Positions 1-10,056 of a DNA stretch of 64,000 nt are shown here, piece after piece. The position numbers and the translations under genes were made by a program. The notes beneath the pieces were generated by a model, which had not been told where the DNA came from, searched no databases, and saw only the letters and a list, made by a program, of their open reading frames with translations. Source of the DNA: Microbulbifer taiwanensis (GTDB lineage Bacteria > Pseudomonadota > Gammaproteobacteria > Pseudomonadales > Cellvibrionaceae). Each line of letters opens with the position of its first letter. Position 1 is the stretch's first letter. Where the stretch lies: NCBI RefSeq assembly GCF_014904815.1, contig NZ_JACZFR010000016.1, forward strand, positions 61,641 to 125,640. Reading direction: 5' to 3'.

Positions 1-580
1 TCACGATCTGCTGCTCCGTCTCGGTTTCCGCGCGGGAGGAGCCCAGCTCGGCGAGAAACACATCGCGCATGGTGGACTTGTCTTCGCTGAGGGAATCCGC
101 GTAATAGACAGCCCGATCACCTTCGGTGGCGACAAACTTCTTCGGCACCAGGTGATCGAATTCATTGCGCGACTTGTCCGCGGTCAGGAGCCCGGAAGAG
201 CGTTCCATACCGGTCGGTGAGAAATAGAGACTCATTGCCGCTACCACCAGGGCCACCATAAAAGCCGGGGCCAGTGTGTAAGTCAGCAGCCGCCGCTCGC
301 TGAAACCGCAGGCGTGCAGCACCGTCATCTCACTCTCGATATACAGGCGCCCGTAGGCGAGCAGTATCCCGACGAACAGCCCCAGTGGTAGCACCAGCTC
401 GAGGAAGCCGGGCAGGCGATACCCCATCAGGGAAAAAAGGATATTGGCGGAGAGATCACCGGCAGCCGCCTCGGCCAGGTATTTCACAAAGCGGCCGCTC
501 ATCACCATCAGCAGCAGGACAGCGCTGACTGCCAGCGTGGCATAAAGCAGCTCGCGGCAGAGGTAGCGGAAGATAATCAC
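1..580 (-). CDS. lptF: LptF, LPS export permease (partial, N-terminal 193 residues)
   Basis: LptF is an inner-membrane subunit of the LptB2FG transporter, which extracts lipopolysaccharide from the inner membrane and passes it to the periplasmic bridge. The reading begins MIIFRYLCRELLYATL, closely matching the start of known LptF, from a GTG at 578-580. Membrane segments follow at about residues 10-30 and 55-75. The family motif region YIESEMTVLHACG comes next, then the start of the periplasmic domain. The gene runs off the left edge, so roughly half of the usual 360 residues is missing and lptG cannot be seen. It is divergent from pepA, as in many gammaproteobacteria. The GTG start rests on alignment to the family; its upstream AAGGAATTC is a plausible ribosome site. 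Confidence 0.9.
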   Translation of the reverse strand, partial: MIIFRYLCRELLYATLAVSAVLLLMVMSGRFVKYLAEAAAGDLSANILFSLMGYRLPGFLELVLPLGLFVGILLAYGRLYIESEMTVLHACGFSERRLLTYTLAPAFMVALVVAAMSLYFSPTGMERSSGLLTADKSRNEFDHLVPKKFVATEGDRAVYYADSLSEDKSTMRDVFLAELGSSRAETETEQQIV

Positions 581-767
581 AGGGCGAATGAATTCCTTGG
601 CGACGGCGGTGTGGAGAATTCTGGTTCAAAAATGAGCAAGTTTCCCGCAGGCTACAGCAATCCAGCATAAGCCGGGTTAAACTTGTGCGGCGCATTATCT
701 CCAAATTTATTTGCAATGTCTCGGCTCAGAGGCATTGATTCAGTTTTAAATGAAAGGAAAAGGAATT

Positions 768-2234
768 ATGCAGTTCTCTGCCAAGGTCTCCGATATCAGC
801 AAACAGCGCAGCGCCTGTGCCATCATCCCGGTCGACACCAGGAACCGCCTCAGCGCCAGCGGCGACGCCCTCGACAAGGCCAGCAGCGGCGTTATCGGCA
901 AGGTGCTGAAGCGCGGCGACCTGGGCAGCAAGCTGGCGAGCACCCTGTCACTAAACCTGGTGGATGGCCCGGCGGAGCGCGCACTGCTGGTGCGCGGCGG
1001 CAAGGGCAAACTCAGCCAGGCGGAATTCCGCAAGCTGGCCGGCGCCAGCGCCAACGCCGCCAAGGGCTTCAAGGATGCCACCAGCTACCTGACGGAACTG
1101 CAGGTGACCGACGCCGACAGCGGCTGGCAGGCCCAGCAGCTGGCCCTGGCCGCCGGACTCGCCGCCTACAAATTCACCCGCTGCCTGAGTGGAGCCGAGG
1201 GCTATCCGCTGGCCAAATTCACCGTACACGCGCCGGAACGCAAAGCGCTCAAGACCATCCAGCGCGGCGTGGAGACAGGCGCAGCACAGGCTGTCGGCAG
1301 CAATGTGGCGCGGGAACTGGGCAACCTGCCCGGCAACATCTGCACTCCCAACTACCTGGCGTCCGAAGCTCGTGCGCTGGCGAAAAAACACACAAAACTG
1401 ACTACCAGCGTGGTGGACGCCAAAAAGATGCAGTCCCTCGGCATGGGTGCCTTCATGAGCGTGGCCAAGGGCAGCGATGAGCCGCCGGCGCTGATCGCCA
1501 TGAACTACAAGGGCGGCAAGTCGGGCGACAAGCCCATTGTGCTGGTGGGCAAGGGCATCACCTTTGATACCGGCGGCATCAGCCTCAAACCCGGCATGCA
1601 GATGGACGAAATGAAGTTTGATATGTGCGGTGCCGCCAGCGTCTTCGGAGTGATGAATGCCCTGTTGGAATTGCAGCCGGCCATCAACGTGGTCGGCCTG
1701 GTGGCGGCGGCGGAGAATATGCCCAGCGGCCGCGCCAGCAAGCCCGGCGACATAGTCACCTCCATGTCCGGCAAGACCATCGAGATACTCAACACCGACG
1801 CCGAGGGCCGCCTGGTGCTCTGCGACGCACTGACCTATGCCGCCAAATTCAAGCCCAAAGCGGTGATCGACATCGCCACCCTCACCGGCGCCTGTGTGAT
1901 CGCGCTGGGCAACCACGCCACAGGCCTCTACGCCAACAAGGATAAGCTGGCCCAGGAACTGCTCGCTGCCGGCGAACGCACCGGCGACCGCGCCTGGCAG
2001 ATGCCCCTGTGGGACGAGTACCAGTCGTCGCTGGATTCCAACTTTGCCGACATGCAGAATATCGGCGGTCGCGAGGCCGGCTCGGTGACCGCGGCCTGCT
2101 TCCTGGCCCGCTTTGCCGAGGACTACAACTGGGCCCACCTGGATATCGCCGGCAGCGCCTGGAACTCCGGCGCCGCCAAGGGTGCGACCGGGCGGCCGGT
2201 GCCGCTGCTGGTGGAGTATCTGCTGGGCAAATAA
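768..2234 (+). CDS. pepA: Leucyl aminopeptidase PepA (M17 family)
   Basis: Cytosolic M17 metalloaminopeptidase of 488 residues that removes N-terminal residues from peptides; in E. coli it also binds DNA (cer recombination, carAB control). The N-terminal macro-like domain covers about residues 1-160 and the catalytic domain the rest. The family signature NTDAEGRL lies at residues 342-349. The metal-binding stretch VGKGITFDTGGISLKP lies near residue 262. The ATG at 768 was chosen over an in-frame ATG at 750 because it gives MQFSAKVSDISKQRSA, aligning with E. coli PepA, and because AAGGAAAAGGA sits just upstream. It heads the pepA-holC-valS neighbourhood typical of gammaproteobacteria. The length is normal and no key residue is missing. 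Confidence 0.96.
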   Translation: MQFSAKVSDISKQRSACAIIPVDTRNRLSASGDALDKASSGVIGKVLKRGDLGSKLASTLSLNLVDGPAERALLVRGGKGKLSQAEFRKLAGASANAAKGFKDATSYLTELQVTDADSGWQAQQLALAAGLAAYKFTRCLSGAEGYPLAKFTVHAPERKALKTIQRGVETGAAQAVGSNVARELGNLPGNICTPNYLASEARALAKKHTKLTTSVVDAKKMQSLGMGAFMSVAKGSDEPPALIAMNYKGGKSGDKPIVLVGKGITFDTGGISLKPGMQMDEMKFDMCGAASVFGVMNALLELQPAINVVGLVAAAENMPSGRASKPGDIVTSMSGKTIEILNTDAEGRLVLCDALTYAAKFKPKAVIDIATLTGACVIALGNHATGLYANKDKLAQELLAAGERTGDRAWQMPLWDEYQSSLDSNFADMQNIGGREAGSVTAACFLARFAEDYNWAHLDIAGSAWNSGAAKGATGRPVPLLVEYLLGK

Positions 2235-2260
2235 TAGGGCTCTCTTGACCTGCCACTCAC

Positions 2261-2313
2261 CTAGGGTCCGCCGCGCGCACCGCGACGCCAGTGGTGCGCA
2301 CGACGCACCCTAC
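2261..2313. repeat. REP-like palindrome, GTAGGGTGCGC family
   Basis: The two arms (2261-2281 and 2293-2313) are imperfect inverted copies of about 21 bases around an 11-base spacer. The right arm, read in reverse complement, begins GTAGGGTGCGTCGTGCGCAC. The same element occurs at 11905-11959, and a related hairpin at 63568-63600. It follows the pepA stop and could form a stem-loop in the mRNA, but it has no T-tract. Confidence 0.75.
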
Positions 2314-2377
2314 GGAGTAGATGTATTCAGGTCCAAGCTCTTTTCCAGATCCAGTTGCCAACTACATTGATACAAAA

Positions 2378-2800
2378 ATGACCCGTATAGATTTCTACGT
2401 ACTCTCCTCCGACCAGTCCCGGGAAGCCGATACCTTTGCCTGTCGCCTGGCGGAAAAGGCCTACCGCGCCGGCCTGCGGGTACTGCTGGCGGTGGACGAC
2501 CGGGAAAGGGCCGGGCAGCTGGACCGGATGCTGTGGACCTTCCGCGAGGACAGTTTTGTCCCCCACGCCCCCCAGGACGCCGAACAGGGCGCCGCAGTGG
2601 AGATCAACTGTGGCGAGGACCCGGGTCTGCACCACGGCCTGCTGATCAACCTTTGCAGTGAAGTGCCCGGCTGGTTCAGTCGCTTCGAGCGCCTGGCGGA
2701 AGTCGTCGTACAGCAACCCGAAGCACTGGCGCGCTCGCGATCGCGCTTCGGCCACTTTCGCGATCGCGGATATCCGTTACAATCCCACAATATCCGTTGA
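2378..2800 (+). CDS. holC: DNA polymerase III subunit chi
   Basis: The chi subunit of the clamp loader (140 residues) links the replisome to single-stranded DNA-binding protein through the SSB C-terminal tail. The sequence shows the family start MTRIDFYVLSS, the alanine-rich helix CRLAEKAYRAGLRV and the D-R-E/D-R-M-L-W pattern of HolC (VDDRERAGQLDRMLWTF). An ILNL-like strand follows (GLLINLCSEVPGWF). The ATG at 2378 was preferred to one at 2321 because the upstream extension has no family counterpart and lies beside the REP-like palindrome. Position between pepA and valS supports the call. E. coli chi is 147 residues, so the length is normal. Confidence 0.9.
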   Translation: MTRIDFYVLSSDQSREADTFACRLAEKAYRAGLRVLLAVDDRERAGQLDRMLWTFREDSFVPHAPQDAEQGAAVEINCGEDPGLHHGLLINLCSEVPGWFSRFERLAEVVVQQPEALARSRSRFGHFRDRGYPLQSHNIR

Positions 2801-2828
2801 TCCTCAGTAAGCAGGCGCTCACACAGCC

Positions 2829-3770
2829 ATGTCCGGTCGAAAGAACAAAAACAAGCAGCGCGGACACCAGCGCGGGCAGTCCAAAGAACTGCTCGACGAG
2901 CTGAACTCCCTGCGCGACCTGTTAGGCAGCGACGACCTCGGCGATATACCCCTGCTCGACCAGGTTGCGTCACCCTCGTCCGATAAGGCAACTGCGCCGG
3001 CACCCACAGCGGACAATAAGAAGTTGCGCCCGGCAACGCAGCCCCCCCTGGACGAAATCGACCTGCCCATCCTCTTTTCTCCCGTGGACGAGGAGCTGGC
3101 GGAGGATTACCGGGCTGAACTCAACGAATCCGACCGCAAGCTGCTGCGCCCGCTGGAAAACCTGCACCCCGCCGCCCAGAAGGAAGAGCCCTCAGCCACG
3201 GGGAAGGAGCCCTCAGCCACAGGGAAAGAGCCCTCAGCCACAGGGAAAGAGCCCTCAGCCACAAGGAAAGAGCCCTCAGCCACAAGGAAAGAACCCTCAG
3301 CCCCTAGCAGCGCCCCCTCTTTGCCCCAGTCGGTCGATCGCGATGCGTCCGGCGGGGAAAAGAGCCAGGAACAACAGCAGGAACTCTTCGACCAGCCAGC
3401 CGCAGCGCCCGCGGTGGAAAACCCCTTCCTGCCCGCGCATATCCGCGCGCGCCTGACCGGCGGCCGGGTGCCGAAAACCGAGGACCGCCCACCGGAAGTC
3501 CCCGCCCGGGAATCCATTATCCCGGAGGAGGCGCTCGATACAGGCGCAGGACCAGAAACGGAAGAAACACCCGTTCCGGAGCCAGAGCCGACAGAAGGCC
3601 TGGAGGTCGCCGAAGCAGATCCCCGGGAAGAGACCGATACCGGCACCGCCGAGCGCGAGCTCCAGCGCCAGCAACTGATCGATCGCCTGGTGGCCAAGCA
3701 GCTGCCGGAACTGGAGCGCCAGCTGCGTGCGCGCATCGAAGCGATGGTCGACGAGTTGGAAACCTTCTGA
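2829..3770 (+). CDS. Charged low-complexity protein in the holC-valS interval
   Basis: A 313-residue protein with no recognised enzymatic domain. It begins with a basic stretch (MSGRKNKNKQRGHQRGQ), followed by an acidic, proline- and alanine-rich, probably disordered body. A heptapeptide repeat (EPSATGK/EPSATRK, five copies plus a partial) lies at about residues 120-158. A helical, probably coiled C-terminus has alternating charges (RQQLIDRLVAKQLPELERQ). Proteins of this kind sit between holC and valS in several marine gammaproteobacteria (recollection, not checked here). No signal peptide or membrane segment is seen. The gene is 28 bases after holC and probably shares its transcript. The conserved ends suggest a linker or scaffold role, but the function is unknown. 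Confidence 0.75.
   Translation: MSGRKNKNKQRGHQRGQSKELLDELNSLRDLLGSDDLGDIPLLDQVASPSSDKATAPAPTADNKKLRPATQPPLDEIDLPILFSPVDEELAEDYRAELNESDRKLLRPLENLHPAAQKEEPSATGKEPSATGKEPSATGKEPSATRKEPSATRKEPSAPSSAPSLPQSVDRDASGGEKSQEQQQELFDQPAAAPAVENPFLPAHIRARLTGGRVPKTEDRPPEVPARESIIPEEALDTGAGPETEETPVPEPEPTEGLEVAEADPREETDTGTAERELQRQQLIDRLVAKQLPELERQLRARIEAMVDELETF
3186..3302 (+). repeat. 21-bp tandem repeat encoding EPSAT(G/R)K
   Basis: Five 21-base units (3186-3290) plus a 12-base partial unit lie in frame inside the gene at 2829-3770. Units differ by single bases, such as ACGGGG, ACAGGG and ACAAGG, which give G or R at position six. The near identity points to recent slippage expansion. Confidence 0.9.
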
Positions 3771-3903
3771 ACCCTTCCCTTTTGCCGCCCTGACCCGGGC
3801 GGTATAATTCCCGCCTTTTTGGCGCAGCCAGATGGATTGCCGCACTATTCTGTGCTGGCGAGGCCGGCGCCCGCAGTCAGTCAACACAAGGTTTTCCACC
3901 CGC

Positions 3904-6678
3904 ATGGACAAGACATACCAGCCCAACGCCATAGAACAGCAGTGGTACAAGACCTGGGAAGAAAACGGCTATTTCAAGCCCAACGGCGACACCCAGGCCG
4001 ATCCCTATTGCATCATGATCCCGCCGCCGAATGTCACCGGCAGCCTGCATATGGGCCACGGTTTCCAGGAATCCATCATGGACGCCCTGATCCGCTACCA
4101 CCGCATGCAAGGAGACAACACCCTGTGGCAGGTGGGCACCGACCACGCCGGCATCGCCACCCAGATGGTAGTGGAGCGGCTGCTGGCTGCGGAAGGCAAG
4201 TCCCGTCACGAGCTGGGCCGCGACAAGTTCATCAAGAAAGTATGGGAGTGGAAGGAAGAGTCCGGCGGCACCATCACCCGCCAGCTGCGCCGCCTGGGCG
4301 CCAGCCCCGACTGGTCCCGCGAGCGCTTCACCATGGACGACGGCTTCTACAAGGCGGTGCAGGAAGTCTTCGTGCGCCTGTACGAGGACAGCCTTATCTA
4401 CCGCGGCAAGCGCCTGGTGAACTGGGACCCAAAACTGCACACCGCCATCTCCGACCTGGAAGTGCTCAACGAAGAGGAACAGGGCCACCTTTGGCACTTC
4501 CGTTACCCGCTGGCGGACGGCTCCGGCCACCTGGTGGTCGCCACCACCCGCCCGGAGACCATGCTCGGCGACACCGCCGTGGCGGTGCACCCGGAAGACG
4601 AACGCTACAAACACCTGATCGGCAGGACCATCAAGCTGCCGCTGGCCGATCGCGAGATACCGATCATCGGCGACGACTATGTCGACCGCGAATTCGGCAC
4701 CGGCTGCGTCAAGATCACCCCGGCCCATGACTTCAACGACTACGAGATGGGCCAGCGCCACAACCTCGAGATGATCAATATCCTCGACGCGGACGCCAAC
4801 CTGAACGACGCCGTACCGCAGAAATACCGCGGCATGGAGCGCTTCGCCGCCCGCTCCCAGGTGGTCGACGACCTGGACTCGCTGGGCCTGCTGGAAAAAG
4901 TCGAGCCGCACACCTTGAAGGTGCCGCGTGGCGACAGGTCCGGTGTAGTCATCGAGCCCTGGCTCACCGACCAGTGGTACGTGAAGACCCAGCCGCTGGC
5001 GGAAGACGCTATCAAGGCAGTGGAAGACGGCCGCGTCAATTTCGTGCCCAACAACTACCAGAATATGTACTTCTCCTGGATGCGCGACATCCAGGACTGG
5101 TGCATCTCCCGCCAGCTGTGGTGGGGGCACCGCATCCCCGCCTGGTACGACAACGACGGCAATGTCTACGTCGGCCGTAGCGAGGACGATGTACGCCAGA
5201 AGCACAACCTCGGCGCCGACGTCGCCCTACGCCAGGACGACGACGTGCTCGACACCTGGTTCTCCTCCGGCCTGTGGACCTTCGGCACGCTCGGCTGGCC
5301 CGAGGAAACGCCGGAACTGGCCGCATTCCACCCGACCTCGGTGCTGGTGACCGGCTTCGATATCATCTTCTTCTGGGTCGCGCGCATGATGATGCTGACC
5401 CTGTATTTCAAGAAGGAAGTACCCTTCCACACCGTCTATGTACACGGCCTGGTGCGGGACAGCCACGGGCAGAAGATGTCCAAGTCCAAGGGCAATGTGC
5501 TCGACCCCATCGACCTGATCGACGGCATCGACCTGGAGAGCCTGGTGCAGAAGCGCACCGCCGGCATGATGGTGCCGCACCTGAAAGATAAGATCGAAAA
5601 GCAGACCCGCAAGGAATTCCCCGAGGGCCTCGCCGCCTACGGCACCGACGCACTGCGCTACACCTACTATTCGCTGGCCTCCACCGGCCGCGATATCAAG
5701 TTCGACGTGGGCCGCATCGAGGGCTTCCGCAACTTCTGCAACAAGATCTGGAATGCATCCCGTTATGTGCTGCAGAACTGCGACGGCCACGACTGCGGGC
5801 AGGACGGCAGCGACGACTTCGAATTGAGCCTGGCCGACCGCTGGATCATCTCCCAGCTGCAGAAAACCGAGAAAACCGTGCGCGAGGCAATGGATAGCTA
5901 CCGCTTCGACCTGGCCTCCCAGGCCCTGTACGACTTTATCTGGGCCGAGTACTGCAGCTGGTACCTGGAACTGTCCAAGCCGGTACTCTGGGACGAGAGC
6001 GCATCGGATGCGATCAAGAAAGGCACACGCCGCACACTGATCCGCGTGCTGGAGACGGTGCTGCGCCTGGCGCACCCGCTGATGCCGTTTATCACCGAGG
6101 AGATCTGGCAGCGGGTCAAGGGACTGGCCGGCGCGGCCGGCGATACCATCATGCTGCAGCCCTACCCGGAGCCCGACGAGCGCAGAATCGATGCTGAGTC
6201 AGAAGCGGCCATCACCTGGCTGAAGCAGGTGATCGAAGGTGTGCGCAATATTCGCGGCGAGATGAATATCTCCCCGGCGAAGAAGATTCCGCTGATACTG
6301 CGCAACGGTTCCGACCGCGACAGGGAACTGCTGGAGCAGGCCCGCGGCCTGCTGAGCAAGCTCGCCAGCCTCGAGTCCATCACCTGGCTGCAAGCCGGCG
6401 AGTCCGCACCCGCTTCCGCCACCGCCCTGGTCGGTGAAATGGAACTGCTGGTACCCATGGCCGGATTGATCGACGTGCAGGCGGAAAGCGCGCGCCTGCA
6501 GAAGGAAATCGACAAACTGACGAAAGAGCTGGGCCGGGTGGAAGGCAAGCTGAAGAACCCCAAGTTTGTCGACAAGGCGCCGGCTGAGGTAGTCAACAAG
6601 GAAAAAGACAAGCTCGCCGATATGCAGGGTGCGCAGGCGCGACTACAGCTACAACTGGAGGAAATCAGCAAGCTTTGA
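3904..6678 (+). CDS. valS: Valyl-tRNA synthetase
   Basis: Class Ia aminoacyl-tRNA synthetase of 924 residues that charges tRNA-Val and hydrolyses misacylated threonyl-tRNA in its CP1 editing domain. The HIGH motif appears as HMGH at residues 49-52 within [13 protein letters not shown]. The KMSKS loop lies at residues 524-528. The C-terminal 70 residues form the valine-specific coiled coil ([20 protein letters not shown]). The ATG at 3904 gives [15 protein letters not shown], the usual family start. A longer reading from 3832 adds residues with no homology. The gene closes the pepA-holC group and is followed by a strong terminator. Confidence 0.97.
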   Translation: MDKTYQPNAIEQQWYKTWEENGYFKPNGDTQADPYCIMIPPPNVTGSLHMGHGFQESIMDALIRYHRMQGDNTLWQVGTDHAGIATQMVVERLLAAEGKSRHELGRDKFIKKVWEWKEESGGTITRQLRRLGASPDWSRERFTMDDGFYKAVQEVFVRLYEDSLIYRGKRLVNWDPKLHTAISDLEVLNEEEQGHLWHFRYPLADGSGHLVVATTRPETMLGDTAVAVHPEDERYKHLIGRTIKLPLADREIPIIGDDYVDREFGTGCVKITPAHDFNDYEMGQRHNLEMINILDADANLNDAVPQKYRGMERFAARSQVVDDLDSLGLLEKVEPHTLKVPRGDRSGVVIEPWLTDQWYVKTQPLAEDAIKAVEDGRVNFVPNNYQNMYFSWMRDIQDWCISRQLWWGHRIPAWYDNDGNVYVGRSEDDVRQKHNLGADVALRQDDDVLDTWFSSGLWTFGTLGWPEETPELAAFHPTSVLVTGFDIIFFWVARMMMLTLYFKKEVPFHTVYVHGLVRDSHGQKMSKSKGNVLDPIDLIDGIDLESLVQKRTAGMMVPHLKDKIEKQTRKEFPEGLAAYGTDALRYTYYSLASTGRDIKFDVGRIEGFRNFCNKIWNASRYVLQNCDGHDCGQDGSDDFELSLADRWIISQLQKTEKTVREAMDSYRFDLASQALYDFIWAEYCSWYLELSKPVLWDESASDAIKKGTRRTLIRVLETVLRLAHPLMPFITEEIWQRVKGLAGAAGDTIMLQPYPEPDERRIDAESEAAITWLKQVIEGVRNIRGEMNISPAKKIPLILRNGSDRDRELLEQARGLLSKLASLESITWLQAGESAPASATALVGEMELLVPMAGLIDVQAESARLQKEIDKLTKELGRVEGKLKNPKFVDKAPAEVVNKEKDKLADMQGAQARLQLQLEEISKL

Positions 6679-6709
6679 TGGCGCGGATACGCTCCCACAA
6701 CTCAGTTAG

Positions 6710-6733
6710 AAAGGGGCCCAGCGCCCCTTTTTT
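6710..6733 (+). terminator. Rho-independent terminator after valS
   Basis: An 8-bp perfect stem, AAAGGGGC (6710-6717) with GCCCCTTT (6723-6730), has a 5-base loop and continues into a T-run to 6733. It lies 31 bases after the valS stop codon. Confidence 0.92.
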
Positions 6734-7066
6734 CGTATTCAACTGCCACTGAACCCACCCCTGTGACGCCCATTGTCACAGAAGCTACACGCATAAAAAC
6801 AATTTAGCTAAGAAGCAATCGTTCCTTACCCTGACTGGCGCTATCCCCGTCAAAGATTTATAAATCAGGCAATGTTTCGCTTTTTATCGCGCACCAAATA
6901 ATTCTCGCGCCAACGTTAAAGCATAAAAAGAAAATTCGCGTCAATTTGTTTCCGCCTCGACGGTACTGACTCTAAACCCAACACCGAATCAGAGGTTCCT
7001 TTTTTACGCCGTTGTATCAGTGATGAACCCGGGCTGAAGCCCACCAGCAGATCGGGGAGAGAGAAG
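6734..7066 (+). promoter_or_regulatory. AT-rich intergenic region upstream of nuoA
   Basis: This 333-base region has no supported gene and is clearly more AT-rich than its flanks. It lies between the valS terminator and the first nuo gene, so it should carry the nuo promoter and long leader (inference). A small palindrome, GTGACGCCCATTGTCAC, occurs around 6761-6777. No convincing -35/-10 pair or named operator could be picked out by eye. A GGGGAGAGAG ribosome site precedes the nuoA TTG. Confidence 0.5.
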
Positions 7067-7507
7067 TTGAACTACCCAACCCAGTTCGACCCGGCCGTCC
7101 AATTTGCACAACTGTGGCCACTGATTGTTTACTGCCTTGCTGTTTTTGCACTGATTGCATTGATGCTGGGCCTGTCGCACTTCCTGGGCCAGCGCCGCCG
7201 CGATGCCGCCACCGACGAACCCTATGAGTCCGGCATCGTCTCCCAGGGCAACGCGAGATTGCGCCTGTCTGTCACCTACTACCTGGTCGCCATTCTTTTC
7301 ATTGTCTTCGACTTGGAAGCCATTTACCTCTTCAGCTGGGCCATCGCCTTCCGTGAAACCGGATTGTTGGGCTTTGTTGAGGCAGCCATATTCATCGTGA
7401 TACTGCTGGCCGGACTGGTCTATTTATGGCGCCTGGGCGCGCTGGACTGGGGCGGGAAGCAGAAGAGCCTGATGGAAGGCGGGGAAAGCAGAAACAAAAA
7501 CAAATAA
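7067..7507 (+). CDS. nuoA: NADH-quinone oxidoreductase subunit A
   Basis: A 146-residue inner-membrane subunit of complex I, at the junction of the membrane arm and the peripheral arm. Three membrane helices are visible, at about residues 14-38, 68-90 and 98-120. The conserved loop motif YESGIVSQGNARLRLSVTYY, whose quinone-channel loop lies between helices 1 and 2, is intact. The start is a TTG preceded by GGGGAGAGAGAAG; no ATG fits in this position. It is the first gene of a complete nuo operon and lies 9 bases before nuoB. Confidence 0.93.
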   Translation: MNYPTQFDPAVQFAQLWPLIVYCLAVFALIALMLGLSHFLGQRRRDAATDEPYESGIVSQGNARLRLSVTYYLVAILFIVFDLEAIYLFSWAIAFRETGLLGFVEAAIFIVILLAGLVYLWRLGALDWGGKQKSLMEGGESRNKNK

Positions 7508-7516
7508 GGAAGCACC

Positions 7517-8164
7517 ATGCGCTGGCAGTTAACCAAAGCGGACGACCTGATTGCAGCGAGCGGTAGGCGCACAGAGGAAGAGATTTTCTCCGAGGAAGTC
7601 AAAAAAAATATCCTGCTCACCAAGCTGGAAGACCTGGTGGCCTGGGGCAGGGCCAACTCCCTGTGGCCCTTCAATTTCGGTCTCTCCTGCTGCTACGTGG
7701 AAATGGCCACCGCCTTTACCAGCCGCCACGATATCTCCCGTTTCGGCTCCGAGGTCATCCGCGCCACACCGCGACAGGCCGACCTGATCGTCATCTCCGG
7801 CACCGTATTCATAAAAATGGCCCCGGTTCTGCAGCGTCTCTACGAACAGATGATGGAGCCGCGCTGGGTCATTTCCATGGGCTCCTGCGCCAATTCCGGC
7901 GGCATGTACGACATCTATAGCGTGGTCCAGGGCGTGGACCGCTTCCTGCCGGTGGACGTCTATGTGCCCGGATGTCCGCCGCGGCCGGAAGCGTTGATGC
8001 AGGGGCTGACGCTGTTGCAGAAAACCGTCGCCAGCGAGCGACGCGGCCTCAGCTGGGTAGTGGACGATCACGGCCCCCGGCAGGTAGAGCGCCCCAGCCT
8101 CCGCGACCAGGCCCGCGAAGAGCGTATGAAAGCGGAAAAACTGCGCGCGCCGGATACCGTCTAG
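7517..8164 (+). CDS. nuoB: NADH-quinone oxidoreductase subunit B
   Basis: A 215-residue peripheral-arm subunit that carries the N2 [4Fe-4S] cluster, the last iron-sulfur centre before quinone. The four ligands are visible: adjacent C58 and C59 in [10 protein letters not shown]124 in [10 protein letters not shown] and C153 in VPGCPPRPE. The ATG at 7517 has AAGGAAG just upstream. The 50-residue C-terminal extension is highly charged and typical of proteobacterial NuoB. A short palindrome follows at 8176-8202, before nuoCD. Confidence 0.96.
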   Translation: MRWQLTKADDLIAASGRRTEEEIFSEEVKKNILLTKLEDLVAWGRANSLWPFNFGLSCCYVEMATAFTSRHDISRFGSEVIRATPRQADLIVISGTVFIKMAPVLQRLYEQMMEPRWVISMGSCANSGGMYDIYSVVQGVDRFLPVDVYVPGCPPRPEALMQGLTLLQKTVASERRGLSWVVDDHGPRQVERPSLRDQAREERMKAEKLRAPDTV

Positions 8165-8175
8165 CCAATGATCAG

Positions 8176-8202
8176 TCCCTCTCCCGCATATGGTAGAGGG
8201 GA
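8176..8202. repeat. Solitary palindrome related to the DUF559-element arms
   Basis: CCCTCT (8177-8182) pairs with AGAGGG (8195-8200) around CCCGCATATGGT. The core CCTCTCCCGC is shared with the inverted-repeat arms at 16363-16404 and 16736-16777. It lies in the 63-base gap between nuoB and nuoCD. Confidence 0.5.
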
Positions 8203-8227
8203 GAATAAAATAACATCGGAAAACCCT

Positions 8228-10033
8228 ATGACAGGCGTAATCGCGCAAAGCGTTTACAAAGCAACTCCCTACAGAGCGGAGGCGGAAGCCTTTATCGGCG
8301 ACCTGCGCAGGGAATACGACCACGCCAACTACTGGCTGCAGCCGGACTGTCTGGATATGCCCACCCTGTGGATAGACCAACAGTCTCTGCTGCCACTGCT
8401 GCGCTTCCTGAAATCGTCGATCTCCCGTCCCTTCGCGATGCTCTACGATCTGACCGCCATCGACGAGCGTCTGCGGATCAATCGCGGCGAGGGCGAGCTC
8501 AAACAGCCCGAGAGCGAATTCACCCTGGTGTACCAGTTGCTATCAGTGGAGCGGGACCTGTTTGTGCGCATCAAGGTGGCACTGTCGGAATCACGCCTGA
8601 GCGCGCCATCCGCGACTGAGTTGTGGGCCAATGCCAACTGGTACGAGCGGGAAGTATGGGACCTGTTCGGAATCGAATTTGCCGGACACCCCAACCTGCG
8701 CCGCATCATGATGCCACCCACCTGGCAGGGACACCCTCTGCGCAAGGATCACCACGCCCGCGCCACCGAAGTGGACCCCTTTACCCTCACGCCGGAAAAA
8801 CAACAGGCGGAGCAGGAGGCGCTGCTGTTCAAGCCCGAAGATTGGGGCATGGCCCGCGCCAGCGATAGCGCCGAGTTCATGTTCCTGAACCTCGGCCCCA
8901 ACCACCCCAGCGTGCACGGGGTCTTCCGCATTGCGCTGCAACTGGACGGCGAGGAGATAGTCGACGCAGTTCCGGATATCGGCTACCACCATCGCGGCGC
9001 GGAGAAGATGGCGGAACGCCAGGCCTGGCACACCTATGTGCCCTATACGGATCGTATCGATTACCTGGGCGGGGTTATGAACAACCTGCCCTATGTGCTG
9101 GCACTGGAGCAGCTGGCGGGTATACAGGTACCAGCGAGGGCGCAGACGATTCGGGTAATGATGTGCGAGCTGTTCCGCATCGCCAGCCATCTGGTTTTCT
9201 ACGGCACCTTCGCCCAGGACGTGGGGCAGATGTCACCGGTCTTCTACATGTTTGTAGACAGGGAAAAACTATTCGGCATCGTCGAGGCGATTACCGGCGG
9301 GCGCATGCACCCGGCCTGGTTCCGAATCGGCGGTGTAGCCCAGGATCTGCCCCAGGGCTGGGACAGGATGATCCGCGAGTTCCTGGATTACATGCCCGCG
9401 CGCCTGCGCGAGTACGAGGGCATGGTGATCAAAAACAGGCTGCTGCAAAAGCGCACCCGCGGTATCGGTGTCTACAACACCGAAGAGGCGCTGGAATGGG
9501 GTATTACAGGCCCGGGATTGCGGGCCACCGGGCTCGAGTGGGACCTGCGCAAGCGCCGGCCCTACAGCGGCTACGACCAGTTCGAGTTCGATATTCCCAC
9601 CCACGACGGCGGCGACTGCTTCGACCGCTGCCGGGTGCGGGAAGAGGAGATCTGGCAGAGCCTGCGCATCATTCGCCAGTGTCTCGACAATATGCCGTCG
9701 GGACCCTACAAGTCGGATCATCCCCTGACCACACCGCCGCGCAAGGGGCGCACCATGCAGGATATCGAGACGCTGATCCAGCACTTCGTCAACAACAGCT
9801 GGGGCCCGGTCATGCCCGTCGGCGAGGTCTGCGTCCCGATTGAGGCCACCAAGGGACTGAACAGCTACCAGATTGTCAGTGACGGCGGCACCAATGCCTA
9901 CCGCAACCGGATTCGCACACCGTCCTTCCCGCACCTGCAGATGATCCCACTGATGTCGCGGGGCCTGCTGGTCGGCGACCTGATTGCAATTATCGCCAGC
10001 ATCGATTTTGTAATGGCGGACGTGGACCGCTGA
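8228..10033 (+). CDS. nuoCD: Fused NADH-quinone oxidoreductase subunits C and D
   Basis: A 601-residue fusion of the 30-kDa (NuoC) and 49-kDa (NuoD) peripheral-arm subunits, the arrangement found in Escherichia, Pseudomonas and relatives. The NuoC part is about residues 1-190, with [14 protein letters not shown] and HPLRKDH near its end. The NuoD part begins near residue 210 with [12 protein letters not shown] and carries the quinone-site histidine and the [12 protein letters not shown] region. The ATG at 8228 gives a length equal to the E. coli protein (about 600). A longer reading from 8168 would pass through the intergenic palindrome. No ligand residues look lost. Confidence 0.96.
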   Translation: MTGVIAQSVYKATPYRAEAEAFIGDLRREYDHANYWLQPDCLDMPTLWIDQQSLLPLLRFLKSSISRPFAMLYDLTAIDERLRINRGEGELKQPESEFTLVYQLLSVERDLFVRIKVALSESRLSAPSATELWANANWYEREVWDLFGIEFAGHPNLRRIMMPPTWQGHPLRKDHHARATEVDPFTLTPEKQQAEQEALLFKPEDWGMARASDSAEFMFLNLGPNHPSVHGVFRIALQLDGEEIVDAVPDIGYHHRGAEKMAERQAWHTYVPYTDRIDYLGGVMNNLPYVLALEQLAGIQVPARAQTIRVMMCELFRIASHLVFYGTFAQDVGQMSPVFYMFVDREKLFGIVEAITGGRMHPAWFRIGGVAQDLPQGWDRMIREFLDYMPARLREYEGMVIKNRLLQKRTRGIGVYNTEEALEWGITGPGLRATGLEWDLRKRRPYSGYDQFEFDIPTHDGGDCFDRCRVREEEIWQSLRIIRQCLDNMPSGPYKSDHPLTTPPRKGRTMQDIETLIQHFVNNSWGPVMPVGEVCVPIEATKGLNSYQIVSDGGTNAYRNRIRTPSFPHLQMIPLMSRGLLVGDLIAIIASIDFVMADVDR

Positions 10034-10056
10034 TGTGATTGGCTGAGGAAGCACAC

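Noticed and set aside
951..2138. 395-codon minus-strand frame inside pepA
   Set aside because: It lies wholly antisense to a well-supported gene and has no family resemblance.
3877..5205. 442-codon minus-strand frame inside valS
   Set aside because: It is antisense to valS, has typical shadow composition, and no ribosome site or domain.
6734..7066. Possible tRNA or small RNA in the gap before nuoA
   Set aside because: No cloverleaf arms, TTCGA-type loop or terminator-ended RNA could be recognised by eye.
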